64,000 bases of DNA from JBBROS01 sp963792675 (GTDB taxonomy: Bacteria; Pseudomonadota; Alphaproteobacteria; Acetobacterales; Acetobacteraceae), in NCBI GenBank assembly GCA_963792675.1, contig CAWBWT010000002.1:248001-312000 (forward strand). Direction: 5' to 3'. Shown in pieces: positions 48,634 through 60,216 of the stretch. The notes beneath the pieces were generated by a model. The model made no database searches, was not told the DNA's origin, and worked only from the letters and a program-made list of their open reading frames with translations. The stretch's first letter is position 1. Each line of letters opens with the position of its first letter. The position numbers and the translations under genes are program-made.

Positions 48634-49035
48634 ATGAGCAATAACGCCCACCCACCATTCGAGACTGCCCCGTCCGAGCTCGTCATCGTCGTGCTCGAGG
48701 ACGAGCCGATCATCCGCATGGTGGCGTGTGCCGCGTTGGGAGATGCAGGCTTCAACGTCGTCGAGACCGGGCACGCCGACGAGGCGCTCGCCGCGCTCGA
48801 AAGCCAGGCGCCCGGGATCCACGCATTGTTCACCGACGTGCACGTCCCCGGATCGATGAACGGGCTGGAACTCGCCCATCATTCGCGCCGGTCCTGGCCG
48901 TGGCTGGCGGTGCTGATTGCCTCCGGCCGGGCGATGCCGGCCGCCCACGAGATGCCGGATGGCGCGCGCTTTCTGCAGAAGCCCTATGCCCTCGAACACG
49001 TCATCTCGCACCTGCGAGACCTGATGCATCCGTAG
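48634..49035 (+). CDS. Stand-alone response regulator receiver protein
   Basis: A 133-residue receiver domain without an output domain. VVLEDEPIIRMVACAALGDA holds the acidic pair, the phospho-acceptor aspartate is in ALFTDVHVPGSMNGLELAH, serine/threonine switch in VLIASGRAM, and lysine in ARFLQKPYALEHVI. Such CheY-like proteins pass phosphate between histidine kinases; no kinase is adjacent. ATG 48634 is chosen; a GTG 12 bases upstream is also open. Confidence 0.87.
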   Translation: MSNNAHPPFETAPSELVIVVLEDEPIIRMVACAALGDAGFNVVETGHADEALAALESQAPGIHALFTDVHVPGSMNGLELAHHSRRSWPWLAVLIASGRAMPAAHEMPDGARFLQKPYALEHVISHLRDLMHP

Positions 49036-49044
49036 CGCCCGTTT

Positions 49045-49077
49045 GCGCCGGCAAGGGCGTGCCTCCCTTGCCGGCGC
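49045..49077. terminator. 13-bp perfect hairpin between convergent genes
   Basis: Arms GCGCCGGCAAGGG and CCCTTGCCGGCGC around a seven-base loop, lying between the stops of the response regulator and the PEP-CTERM gene. No clear T-run on either side, so it may stop transcription with help or stabilise 3' ends for both genes. Confidence 0.7.
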
Positions 49078-49092
49078 GATCAGCGGGTGCGA

Positions 49093-49749
49093 TCAGGCCC
49101 GCTTGCGGCGGAGCACCCCGAAACCCGCCAAACCAAACCCGACCAGGGCGATCGACGCCGGTTCGGGGACCGCCATCGGATCGGTGAGCGAGAACGAATA
49201 GCTGTCGGGGGCGAGCCGCAGCACCGTCGCCCCCGCCGATAGGCGGCCGCTGGCGGTGTTGCCCGCCAAAGAAAGGGTGAACGGGCTGTCGAACGAGCCC
49301 GGGCTCGTTCCGGGACTACCAGTGAAGGATGCGGTCAAACCCGACGCGCCGTCGTCGACTTCGGCCTCCGACCTCGACAGGCCGCCGAAGCGGTATTGGT
49401 AGAACGAGGCGAAATCGGCACCCGGCAAAGCAAAAACGTGCTGACCAATGGTGATGCTGGCCCCGAGTGAAGGCGACGCGGTGCCCGACCATGCACCGCC
49501 AGTGGCGCTGTAATCGCCGGGCGAAGACGAGACGTTGCCGAGCGTGGTGTCGAACTTGAATTGTGCGACATAGCCGGCACCGGCCAAGTCCGTCATGGCC
49601 GCGCCGAATAAGCCGCTTCCGTCGATCCCGTCCGCTACGGCGCCGGATGTGACGATATACCCGACCGTCGCCATGGCCGGCGACACGAAGCCGGACAGGC
49701 TCACACCGACCGCCAACGCCGCCGCCGTCATCGAGAAACGCTTGCTCAT
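49093..49749 (-). CDS. PEP-CTERM sorting-domain exported protein
   Basis: A 218-residue secreted protein with signal peptide (to about PAMA) and a C-terminal sorting signal AVPEPASIALVGFGLAGFGV followed by RRKR. The middle is Gly/Ser/Ala-rich with FALPGADFASFYQYRFGG. PEP-CTERM proteins are processed by an exosortase and go to the surface or matrix; no exosortase is in the window. ATG 49749 is used; a GTG precedes it directly. Confidence 0.87.
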   Translation of the reverse strand: MSKRFSMTAAALAVGVSLSGFVSPAMATVGYIVTSGAVADGIDGSGLFGAAMTDLAGAGYVAQFKFDTTLGNVSSSPGDYSATGGAWSGTASPSLGASITIGQHVFALPGADFASFYQYRFGGLSRSEAEVDDGASGLTASFTGSPGTSPGSFDSPFTLSLAGNTASGRLSAGATVLRLAPDSYSFSLTDPMAVPEPASIALVGFGLAGFGVLRRKRA

Positions 49750-49866
49750 CACAACTCCACACGTCGAACCACGACGTGTATGTCACGATCAAGCAACAAA
49801 ATCGTGCTAGGTTTCGTTCAGATTACCTTGCCGTTCATGAATTTTAACGTAGCGTCTCCGATTCGA

Positions 49867-50397
49867 TCAGAACGGGATTTCGTCGTCGAGGTCGCTCCCG
49901 CCGCCCTTGCCGGGGCTGTCCCAGGACGGGGCATTGCCGCGCGGGGGCGCCGAGCGCGGCGCCGACCGGCCGCCGCTGCCGCCGCCACTACCCTCGTAGT
50001 CGCCGCCGCCGCCGCCCGAATAGCCGCCACCGCCGCCCTCCTCGCCCCGGCCGCCGAGCAGCGTCAGCTCGCCGCGGAACCGGTCGATGACCACCTCGGT
50101 GGTGTATTTCTCCTGCCCCGACTGGTCGGTCCACTTGCGCGTCTGCAAGCTGCCTTCGACGTAGACTTGGCGGCCCTTCTTGACGAACCGCTCGACGACG
50201 TCGCCGATCCGCTCGTTGAACACCACGACCCTGTGCCACTCGGTGCGCTCCTTGCGCTCGCCGGAGGCCTTGTCGTTCCACGTCTCGCTGGTGGCCAGGG
50301 TGAAATTGACGATTTTGGTCCCGTTCTGCGCATTGCGCACCTCGGGATCGCGGCCGACGTTGCCGACCAGGATCACTTTGTTCACGCTACCGGCCAT
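49867..50397 (-). CDS. ssb: Single-stranded DNA-binding protein
   Basis: A 176-residue OB-fold protein: VNKVILVGNVGRDPEVRNAQ, FTLATSETWNDKASGERKER, TEWHRVVVFNERIGDVVERF and VYVEGSLQTRKWTDQSG. A Gly/Ser/Arg-rich linker leads to the DDEIPF acidic tip that docks replication and repair proteins. Full length for an alphaproteobacterial SSB. uvrA is close by at 54.5 kb, as is common, although other genes intervene. Confidence 0.96.
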   Translation of the reverse strand: MAGSVNKVILVGNVGRDPEVRNAQNGTKIVNFTLATSETWNDKASGERKERTEWHRVVVFNERIGDVVERFVKKGRQVYVEGSLQTRKWTDQSGQEKYTTEVVIDRFRGELTLLGGRGEEGGGGGYSGGGGGDYEGSGGGSGGRSAPRSAPPRGNAPSWDSPGKGGGSDLDDEIPF

Positions 50398-50463
50398 GTT
50401 CGCCCCCGCTTTCGTCCCGCATTATACTGCGGCGCCGGAGCGCAAGCAAAGCGGCGCCCCCGG

Positions 50464-50964
50464 TTACACGATCACCCACAAATCGGTCGCCTCCGTCCGC
50501 TCCCCGGCTGCGGTGATCAGCGCATGCGCCTGGCCGCGATGGTGCGTCTGATGATTGAAGAAGTGGCTCACGAGCACCGCGACCGGCTTGCTGACCTCCC
50601 GCCCGGCCGCGCCGCTGAACCAGGTCAGCTCGCCCTCGAGCCAGCCGGGCTCCACCCGCCCCGCCCAATCCTCCAGACGCCGGTCGATCGCCTCCCGCTC
50701 CGCCCGCAGTTCCGGGAACGGGCGCGGATCGGTACCGCTTTCGGCCAGCACCTGCTCGTTCTTGTCCCAACCATCGAACCGGCTCATCCATTGCCGGTCG
50801 GCCCACAGCAGATGCGCGAACGTGCCGTGGATCGAGCCCCAGAACGCGCCCCGGTCAGCGCGCCGGGCTGCGTCGTCCAGGCGACCTGCCGCGTCGTAGA
50901 GCCGGCGGTTCATCTCCGCATTGTAGCGGGCCATCATGCGCACGTAGCCGGTCGTGATCGTCAT
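50464..50964 (-). CDS. DinB-family metal-dependent protein
   Basis: A 166-residue four-helix-bundle protein. The three metal histidines are in GTFAHLLWADRQWMSRF and LVSHFFNHQTHHRGQAHALI, the usual DinB/YfiT positions. Family members include thiol transferases and damage-induced proteins; the specific reaction is not predictable. Divergent from the enoyl-CoA hydratase-like gene (63 bases between starts). Confidence 0.9.
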   Translation of the reverse strand: MTITTGYVRMMARYNAEMNRRLYDAAGRLDDAARRADRGAFWGSIHGTFAHLLWADRQWMSRFDGWDKNEQVLAESGTDPRPFPELRAEREAIDRRLEDWAGRVEPGWLEGELTWFSGAAGREVSKPVAVLVSHFFNHQTHHRGQAHALITAAGERTEATDLWVIV

Positions 50965-51027
50965 GCCGCGGCTCCTTCCGCCCGAACCGCCGCCATCCTA
51001 GGATTACGGCGACCGAAAGGACCAGGC

Positions 51028-51810
<783 letters not shown>

Positions 51811-51814
51811 CGCC

Positions 51815-53020
51815 TCAGGCCGGCCGCAGACTTTCACAGAACGCGACGATCCGTCCGCACGCCGCCTCCAGCGCCGCGTCCCCGGTCGCGTACGAGATCC
51901 GCACGTAAGGCGACATGCCGAAGTTGCGCCCGGCCACCAGCGCCACATGCGCCTCCTCCAACAGGGCCATCGCGAAATCCTCGTCCGTGTCGAGGCGGCG
52001 GCCCGCTTGCGTGACCTTGCCGAGGCACCCGGCAACACTGGGATACACGTAGAAGGCGCCCGCCGGGCAGTGGCACTGAATGCCGGGCGCCCGGTTCAGC
52101 GCGTCGACCACCAGGTCGCGCCGCCGCCGATAGGCCGCCTGCATCGCCGGCACCCCATCCTGCGGCCCGTCCAGCGCCGCGGCCGCGGCTGCCTGGCCCA
52201 CGGAGGACACCCCGGCCGACACCTGGCCCTGCATGTTGACCATCGCCTTGATCAGCCCGCGCGGCCCGGCCGCGAAGCCGATCCGCCACCCCGTCATGGC
52301 ATAGGTCTTGGACACGCCCGAGACCGTCAGCACCCGATCCCGCAGCGCCGGCACCGCGGCCGCCATCGTCGCATGGGCGCCGTCGAACACCAGGTGCTCA
52401 TACATGTCGTCCGACATGATCCACACCTGCGGATGCCGCAGCAACACCTCGCCCAGCGCCCGCAGATCGTCCGCCGTCATCGCCGCCCCGGTCGGGTTGT
52501 TCGGCGAGTTCAGCACCACCCACTTCGAGCGCGGTGTAATCGCCGCCTCGAGGTCCTCTGGTCGAAGTTGAAAAAAATTGTTCTGCGGACAGGCGACGAT
52601 TACCGGTTCGCCGCCGACCACCTTGGTCATCAGCGGGTACGCGCCCCAGTACGGCGCCGGCACGATCACCTCGTCGCCCGGGTCCATCGTCGCCAGCAGG
52701 GCGTCGAAGATCACCCCCTTGCCGCCGTTGCCGACCATGATCTCGTCAAGCGCCACCTCGAGCCCGGCGTCGCGCGCGAACTTGCGCTGGATCGCCTGCT
52801 TCAGCGCCGGCACACCATCTTGCGGCGGGTACTTGGTTTCACCCTGCAGCGCCGCCCGATGCGCCGCCTCGATCGCGTGCGGCGGGCTGGCGAAATCGGG
52901 CTCGCCGATCGTCAGCGGGATCACCTCGATCCCCTCCGCCCGCATCGCCCGGGCCTTGATCGTCATCGCCACCGTGCCGGCGACCGGAACCCGGCTCAGC
53001 CGGCTGGCCAGCTCGGGCAT
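51815..53020 (-). CDS. Class I/II aminotransferase (aspartate aminotransferase-like), copy 2
   Basis: A 401-residue PLP enzyme. PLP lysine in VSGVSKTYAMTGWRIGFAAG, VLNSPNNPTGAAMTADDLRA before it, IMSDDMYEHLVFDG and the arginine in YVRISYATG. It directly follows a paralogue upstream (one base between them), with the same architecture and similar C-terminal QCHCPAGAFYVYPSVAGCLG. Substrate is an amino acid of aspartate, aromatic or similar class; not resolved. Confidence 0.87.
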   Translation of the reverse strand: MPELASRLSRVPVAGTVAMTIKARAMRAEGIEVIPLTIGEPDFASPPHAIEAAHRAALQGETKYPPQDGVPALKQAIQRKFARDAGLEVALDEIMVGNGGKGVIFDALLATMDPGDEVIVPAPYWGAYPLMTKVVGGEPVIVACPQNNFFQLRPEDLEAAITPRSKWVVLNSPNNPTGAAMTADDLRALGEVLLRHPQVWIMSDDMYEHLVFDGAHATMAAAVPALRDRVLTVSGVSKTYAMTGWRIGFAAGPRGLIKAMVNMQGQVSAGVSSVGQAAAAAALDGPQDGVPAMQAAYRRRRDLVVDALNRAPGIQCHCPAGAFYVYPSVAGCLGKVTQAGRRLDTDEDFAMALLEEAHVALVAGRNFGMSPYVRISYATGDAALEAACGRIVAFCESLRPA

Positions 53021-53021
53021 G

Positions 53022-54224
53022 CTATTTCAATCCCGCGCAGAACTTCTGAATGCGGGCGCACGCCTCGCGCAGGCTGGCGGTGTCGGTCGCGTAGCTGATG
53101 CGGAAATGCCCGGGGTACATGAACGCCGCGCCGTGCACCGCGGCCACCCCCTCCTCCTCCAGCAGCGCCACCACGAAATCCTCGTCGGTGGCGATCGCCC
53201 GCCCCCCGGCCGAGGTCTTGCCGATGCAGCCGTGCACGCTCGGAAACACGTAGAACGCGCCCTCGGGCGTGTGGCAGTGGAGGCCCGGCGCCTCGTTCAG
53301 CATCGACACCACCAGATCCCGCCGCTCGCGATACACGGCGACCATCTCGCCGATGAACTCTTGCGGCCCGGTCAGCGCCTCGACCGCCGCCGCCTGGCTG
53401 ATGCTCGACGGGTTGCTGGTGCTTTGGCTCTGCAGCTTGTCCATCGCCTTGATCAGCGCGAGCGGCGCCCCGGCGAAGCCGATCCGCCAACCGGTCATCG
53501 CATAAGCCTTGCTGCAGCCGTTCATCGTCAGCGTGCGGTCGCGCAAAAGCGGCTCGACCTCGACGATCGTCGCCGGCTTGAACCCGTCATAGGTCAGCTT
53601 GTCATAGATGTCGTCGGTGAACACCCAGACATGCGGGTGCCGCAGCAGCACGTCGCACAAGCCGCGCAGCTCGTCGGCCGAATAGGCGGCGCCGGTCGGG
53701 TTGCACGGCGAGTTCAGCATCAGCCACTTCGTCTTCGGCGTGATCGCCGCCTCGAGGTCCTCGGGCCGCATCTTGAACGCATTGTTCTGCCCGCATGGCA
53801 CGAACACCGGCTTGCCGTCCGCGAGGCTCACGATGTCCGGGTAGCTGACCCAGCAAGGCGTCGGGATGACCGCCTCGTCGCCCGCATCCATCGTCGCCAG
53901 CATGGCATTGAAGATGACCTGCTTGCCGCCGGTCGAGACGATGATTTCTTCCGGCTTGTAATCGAGGCCGCTGTCGCGCTTGAACTTGTCCGCCACCGCC
54001 TGCCGCAGCGCCTTGGTGCCGGCGACGTCGGTGTACTTGGTTTCGCCCGCCTGGATGGCGCGAATCGCCGCGTCCTTGACGTTCTGCGGCGTGTCGAAAT
54101 CGGGCTCCCCGGCGCTGAGGCTGATCACGTCCCGCCCCGCCGCCTGCATCGCCCGCGCCTTGCTGCTGATGGCGATGGTCTGGCTGGGGCTGATCTTGTC
54201 GAGACGCGCGGCGGTGAGGGACAT
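53022..54224 (-). CDS. Class I/II aminotransferase (aspartate aminotransferase-like), copy 1
   Basis: A 400-residue paralogue: VISLSAGEPDFDTPQNVKDA, MLNSPCNPTGAAYSADELRG, PLP lysine in MNGCSKAYAMTGWRIGFAGA, and FRISYATDTASLREACARIQ. This copy follows the widespread alphaproteobacterial AspC (prephenate/aspartate type) pattern more closely than copy 2, so it is the likelier housekeeping enzyme. ATG 54224 preceded by an A/G-rich stretch; a 240-base divergent spacer separates it from uvrA. Confidence 0.9.
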   Translation of the reverse strand: MSLTAARLDKISPSQTIAISSKARAMQAAGRDVISLSAGEPDFDTPQNVKDAAIRAIQAGETKYTDVAGTKALRQAVADKFKRDSGLDYKPEEIIVSTGGKQVIFNAMLATMDAGDEAVIPTPCWVSYPDIVSLADGKPVFVPCGQNNAFKMRPEDLEAAITPKTKWLMLNSPCNPTGAAYSADELRGLCDVLLRHPHVWVFTDDIYDKLTYDGFKPATIVEVEPLLRDRTLTMNGCSKAYAMTGWRIGFAGAPLALIKAMDKLQSQSTSNPSSISQAAAVEALTGPQEFIGEMVAVYRERRDLVVSMLNEAPGLHCHTPEGAFYVFPSVHGCIGKTSAGGRAIATDEDFVVALLEEEGVAAVHGAAFMYPGHFRISYATDTASLREACARIQKFCAGLK

Positions 54225-54288
54225 CGAGGGGCTTTCAGGGTTCAAAAACAGCGGCGGACACTAGGCCGCGGCATCCCGTTGCACAACC

Positions 54289-54394
54289 GGGGCGCTGCCC
54301 CAGACCCCGCTGGGGCGAGCCGCCCCAGACCGGCGAACCTTAGTCCGGTGGGTCCGGGGGCGCTCGCCCCAGGCGGGGTGCGGGGCAGCGCCCC
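54289..54394. repeat. 106-base long-hairpin repeat in the aspC/uvrA divergent spacer
   Basis: Left arm GGGGCGCTGCCCCAGACCCC continuing GCTGGGGCGAGC is mirrored by a right arm whose reverse complement begins GGGGCGCTGCCCCGCACCCC and continues GCCTGGGGCGAGC. Arms are about 43 bases with few mismatches and a loop near 18 bases. It belongs to the family at 16733 and 32504, here as two copies head to head. Because both neighbours are transcribed outward, it is not a simple terminator. Confidence 0.8.
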
Positions 54395-54464
54395 GCCCTT
54401 TCCCCAATCTCCCGCTTCCCCATATACTCCAGCGAACGATTCCAGAACGCACCGGGGCCTCTGC

Positions 54465-57311
<2,847 letters not shown>

Positions 57312-57441
57312 CCCACGAGGCGGCTGCAGCATGATAAGTGATGACATTTCGATAATTTTGACGTCGACATGACTGCGTTATACATCCGATCACAGCCGCA
57401 CTCCCCGAAAGGGCGAGGGCGATCAGTCGGAGACTTCGTTG

Positions 57442-58149
57442 ATGCCCCGCGTCCTTACCGTTCTTCTTGCCGGCACGGTCCTTTTGGGCATGTCGAATGC
57501 AGCGCAGGCGGTGGTCATTACGACGCCGACCCAAACGATTACCTTCGGCCAGCTGTCGACCGACTGGGACCAGAGCGGCACGTTCCAACTCTTCAACACC
57601 TCGCTCGGAACGCTTCTGTCGGTCAGCCTTTCCGCCCGCTTTGCGGAGACCTCGACTGTAACGGTCAGCAACAATCCGACCGCCACCAAGGTCTCGACCG
57701 GCTCTGCCAGAACCAAGTCGATTCTGCAGCTCTCGTCGGACGTCAGCGGCATCACCGACGCAATCCAGTCCGCGCTCGGCAGCGGCAGCCCGGACACGCT
57801 GGACCTGCTCGGCGGCAAATTCCTTTACAACAAACTCGCGGCCGGCGCCTCTGCCAGCGGCCCGTCGAACGGCAGCATCGCCAGCGGGATCGTGCTCGAC
57901 ACCGACCCCGCGGACATTGCCGCATTTGAGGCTGCCGGGCCAGTCTTCGCGACGATCTTCGCCAGCACGAATACCTTGACCGTCCTCAGCAACACCGGCG
58001 GCAATGCCAGCGCCAACCAAGTGACGTCGGCCGGCGGCAATTTTACAGTCGCCTACACCTACCGGCAAGCCGTTCCCGAGCCCGGCTCGGCCGTGCTGGT
58101 CGGCATCGGCCTGCTCGGCGCCGGGTTCGTGCGGCGGCGTAGCCGGTAG
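57442..58149 (+). CDS. PEP-CTERM sorting-domain exported protein
   Basis: A 235-residue protein with signal peptide (about residues 1-24, ending QA), a Ser/Thr-rich beta domain containing TITFGQLSTDWDQSGTFQLF, of the choice-of-anchor E type, and the sorting tail AVPEPGSAVLVGIGLLGAGF followed by RRRSR. Second such protein in the window. The 130 bases before it, after uvrA, are AT-richer than the surroundings and may hold its promoter. It ends 16 bases from the convergent phytoene synthase-like gene. Confidence 0.87.
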   Translation: MPRVLTVLLAGTVLLGMSNAAQAVVITTPTQTITFGQLSTDWDQSGTFQLFNTSLGTLLSVSLSARFAETSTVTVSNNPTATKVSTGSARTKSILQLSSDVSGITDAIQSALGSGSPDTLDLLGGKFLYNKLAAGASASGPSNGSIASGIVLDTDPADIAAFEAAGPVFATIFASTNTLTVLSNTGGNASANQVTSAGGNFTVAYTYRQAVPEPGSAVLVGIGLLGAGFVRRRSR

Positions 58150-58164
58150 TCCAGACCAGCCGTT

Positions 58165-58950
58165 TCAAACCGCGCGACCACGGACCGCCGCCAAGGTCAG
58201 CGAAAGCTTGTCCGACCAGGGCCGGGCCGGCATCGCCCACGGGCGCGCGAGGTCTCGCCGCGCCAACACCGCCGGCAGGGCCGCGGCCAGGGCCGAACGC
58301 GGGACCGGAGGACGGCTCGCCAGCCACGCTTGGGCCATCGACCGGACCCGGTCACGCACTGGCGACAGGGCCGGCGAGCGCGGATCGGCGATGACCGCTC
58401 CTTCGCTCGACCCGGCCTCGGCCACGAGGTCCAGCGGCAACAAGCACCGCCCTTGCCTGGCATGTGCCTCGACGCTGCGCAGCACGCCGGCCGCGCCATA
58501 GGCCGCGCCCCAGGGCCGCAGACCCTCCGGTGCCTCAATGCCCAGCGCCCGGCCGGCCTCCACCATGACGCCGCCGGCCGCGCCGAGCAGATAGGCCTCG
58601 AACGCCGCCGTGGTCTCGAACGGTTCCGCCTCGAGTTCGCGCGCGGCGATCATCGCCTCGAGGTCGGCCGGGTTGAACCAGCCGGCGTCGAGCGCCTCGC
58701 CAACCGGCCCGGCCACCTCGTGCCGCCGCCGCGCGCCCTCGACCACCTCGCGCCACCATTGCAGGCGGATCAGCGCCGCGAACGGCTCCCGCGCTGCTTC
58801 GCGCGCCCGCGCCAGCTCGTGGTTGAACGCATACAGAACGAACAGCGCCTCACGGCGGTCCGCCGGGGCGAACAGCGCCGTCAGGAACCGGTCCGGATCG
58901 ACCCGGCGAACGAGCTCCCCGGCCGGCGATAGCAGGCCCTTTTTCTCCAT
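58165..58950 (-). CDS. Squalene/phytoene synthase-like protein, probably non-catalytic
   Basis: A 261-residue helical protein of the squalene/phytoene synthase fold: FVLYAFNHELARAREAAREP, RLQWWREVVEGA and GAAGVLRSVEAHARQGRCLL. The two aspartate-rich (DxxxD) prenyl-diphosphate motifs are missing: the first is NHELARARE and the second RSVEAHARQ. This is the pattern of the mitochondrial NDUFAF6 group, which helps complex I assembly. Carotenoid genes are not present nearby. ATG 58950 begins MEKKGLLSPA. Confidence 0.78.
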   Translation of the reverse strand: MEKKGLLSPAGELVRRVDPDRFLTALFAPADRREALFVLYAFNHELARAREAAREPFAALIRLQWWREVVEGARRRHEVAGPVGEALDAGWFNPADLEAMIAARELEAEPFETTAAFEAYLLGAAGGVMVEAGRALGIEAPEGLRPWGAAYGAAGVLRSVEAHARQGRCLLPLDLVAEAGSSEGAVIADPRSPALSPVRDRVRSMAQAWLASRPPVPRSALAAALPAVLARRDLARPWAMPARPWSDKLSLTLAAVRGRAV

Positions 58951-59057
58951 CCGCCTCAGATGTCGGCGTCGTGCACGATCCGCAACCACCGCAGGGTTGA
59001 CGCTCCGCCCGGGCCGCCCCCACTCTCCGGCCCATCCCACAGCGCCAAGGAGCAACC

Positions 59058-59660
59058 ATGGCCTTCGAACTCCCCAACCTCCCGTATTCCCATGCCGCCC
59101 TCGCCGAGCGCGGCATGCAGCAGGAGACGCTGGAGCTGCACCACGACAAGCACCATCAGGCTTATGTCACGGCGCTGAACGGCTTCGTCGAGAAGGACTC
59201 CAACCTGCAGGGCAAGTCGCTCGAGGAGATCATCAAGCTCAGCTACAACAAGCCGGACATGGCGCCGGTGTTCAACAACGCCGGGCAGCATTGGAACCAC
59301 ATCCTGTTCTGGGAGAACATGGCGCCGAACGGCGGCTCGATCCCCGGCAGCCTCGAATCCAAGATCACGTCGGATTTCGGCAGCGTGCAGGCGTTCAAGG
59401 ACGCATTCAAGGCGGCCGCGGTCGGCCAGTTCGGCAGCGGCTGGGCGTGGCTGGTGCAGGGCTCGGACGGCAAGCTGAAGGTGACCAAGACGCCGAACGG
59501 CTCCAACCCGCTCGCCACCGGCGAGGGCACGGCGCTGCTCGGCTGCGACGTTTGGGAGCACAGCTACTATCTCGACTTCCGCAACCGCCGGCCGGACTAC
59601 GTCAGCAACTGGCTGGACAAGCTGGCCAATTACGAGTTTGCGGCGTCCAAGCTGACATAA
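59058..59660 (+). CDS. sodB: Superoxide dismutase, iron type
   Basis: A 200-residue Fe/Mn SOD: LPYSHAALAERGMQQETLEL, metal histidines in LHHDKHHQAYVTALNGF and QHWNHILFW, GSGWAWLVQGSDGKLKV, and the last ligands in CDVWEHSYYLDFRNRRPDYV. The residue pattern after QHWNH and the absence of a signal peptide suit a cytosolic iron enzyme. An AGGAG site lies seven bases before the ATG. No related genes adjacent. Confidence 0.95.
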   Translation: MAFELPNLPYSHAALAERGMQQETLELHHDKHHQAYVTALNGFVEKDSNLQGKSLEEIIKLSYNKPDMAPVFNNAGQHWNHILFWENMAPNGGSIPGSLESKITSDFGSVQAFKDAFKAAAVGQFGSGWAWLVQGSDGKLKVTKTPNGSNPLATGEGTALLGCDVWEHSYYLDFRNRRPDYVSNWLDKLANYEFAASKLT

Positions 59661-59677
59661 GCGATACTCCGTCGATC

Positions 59678-59768
59678 GGTCATCCCCGGGCTTGAGCCGG
59701 GGATCTCTCGCACGGTGGGAACAGCGCACGTCGCGGGGCACGAGGCCCCCGGATCAAGTCCGGGGGCG
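59678..59768. repeat. Pair of REP-like palindromes between sodB and yajC
   Basis: GTCATCCCCGGGCTTGAGCC at 59678 and CCCCCGGATCAAGTCCGGGG at 59747, in opposite orientation, between the stops of the convergent sodB and yajC genes. Same family as 5976 and 13457. Fits a two-way transcription end and mRNA 3' protection. Confidence 0.85.
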
Positions 59769-59781
59769 GCCGTCGCCGACG

Positions 59782-60111
59782 TCACTTCGTGTCGTTGGCG
59801 ACGGCCGGCTTCACCACGCTCGAAATCGTATCCCGCAGCACCGTCACCCGAACGTTCGGCGCGATCTCGACCTCGATCTCGTCGGATCCGTCCTTGACCC
59901 GCTGCACGACGCCCAGGATGCCGCCGGAGGTGACGACGCGGTCGCCGCGGCGTAGGGCGGACAGCATGGTCTTCATCTCCTTGGCGCGAGTCTGCTGCGG
60001 ACGGATCAGCAGGAAGTAGAACACGCCGAAGATCAGCACGAGCGGCAGGAACTGCACCAATGTCGACGACATGGCAGCGGCGTCCTGGGCATAGGCGGGA
60101 GAGATCAACAT
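59782..60111 (-). CDS. yajC: Sec translocon accessory protein YajC
   Basis: A 109-residue single-helix membrane protein: LVQFLPLVLIFGVFYFLLIR, then PQQTRAKEMKTMLSALRRGD, RVVTSGGILGVVQRVKDGSD and the NVRVTVLRDTISSV end. YajC associates with SecDF-YidC. Usually followed by secD; here sodB faces it instead, so secDF is elsewhere. Divergent from the DUF815 ATPase gene, its common neighbour in alphaproteobacteria. Confidence 0.94.
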   Translation of the reverse strand: MLISPAYAQDAAAMSSTLVQFLPLVLIFGVFYFLLIRPQQTRAKEMKTMLSALRRGDRVVTSGGILGVVQRVKDGSDEIEVEIAPNVRVTVLRDTISSVVKPAVANDTK

Positions 60112-60216
60112 CGGGGGTTCCTTGAATGAGAGCGCCGGCGCGCCGCCGCACGGGCTTGCCGCTGTGAGGGCCGGACCATAGTTTGGCCGGCACCCCCGTC
60201 AATCCACCCGGATCCC

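Noticed and set aside
48391..49029. Minus-strand frame opposite the response regulator
   Set aside because: Antisense to a clear receiver domain with all conserved residues; composition is low-complexity.
52578..54464. Plus-strand frame of over 600 codons leading into uvrA
   Set aside because: It lies opposite two aminotransferases, and the UvrA family starts at MTANIRVRG (54465).
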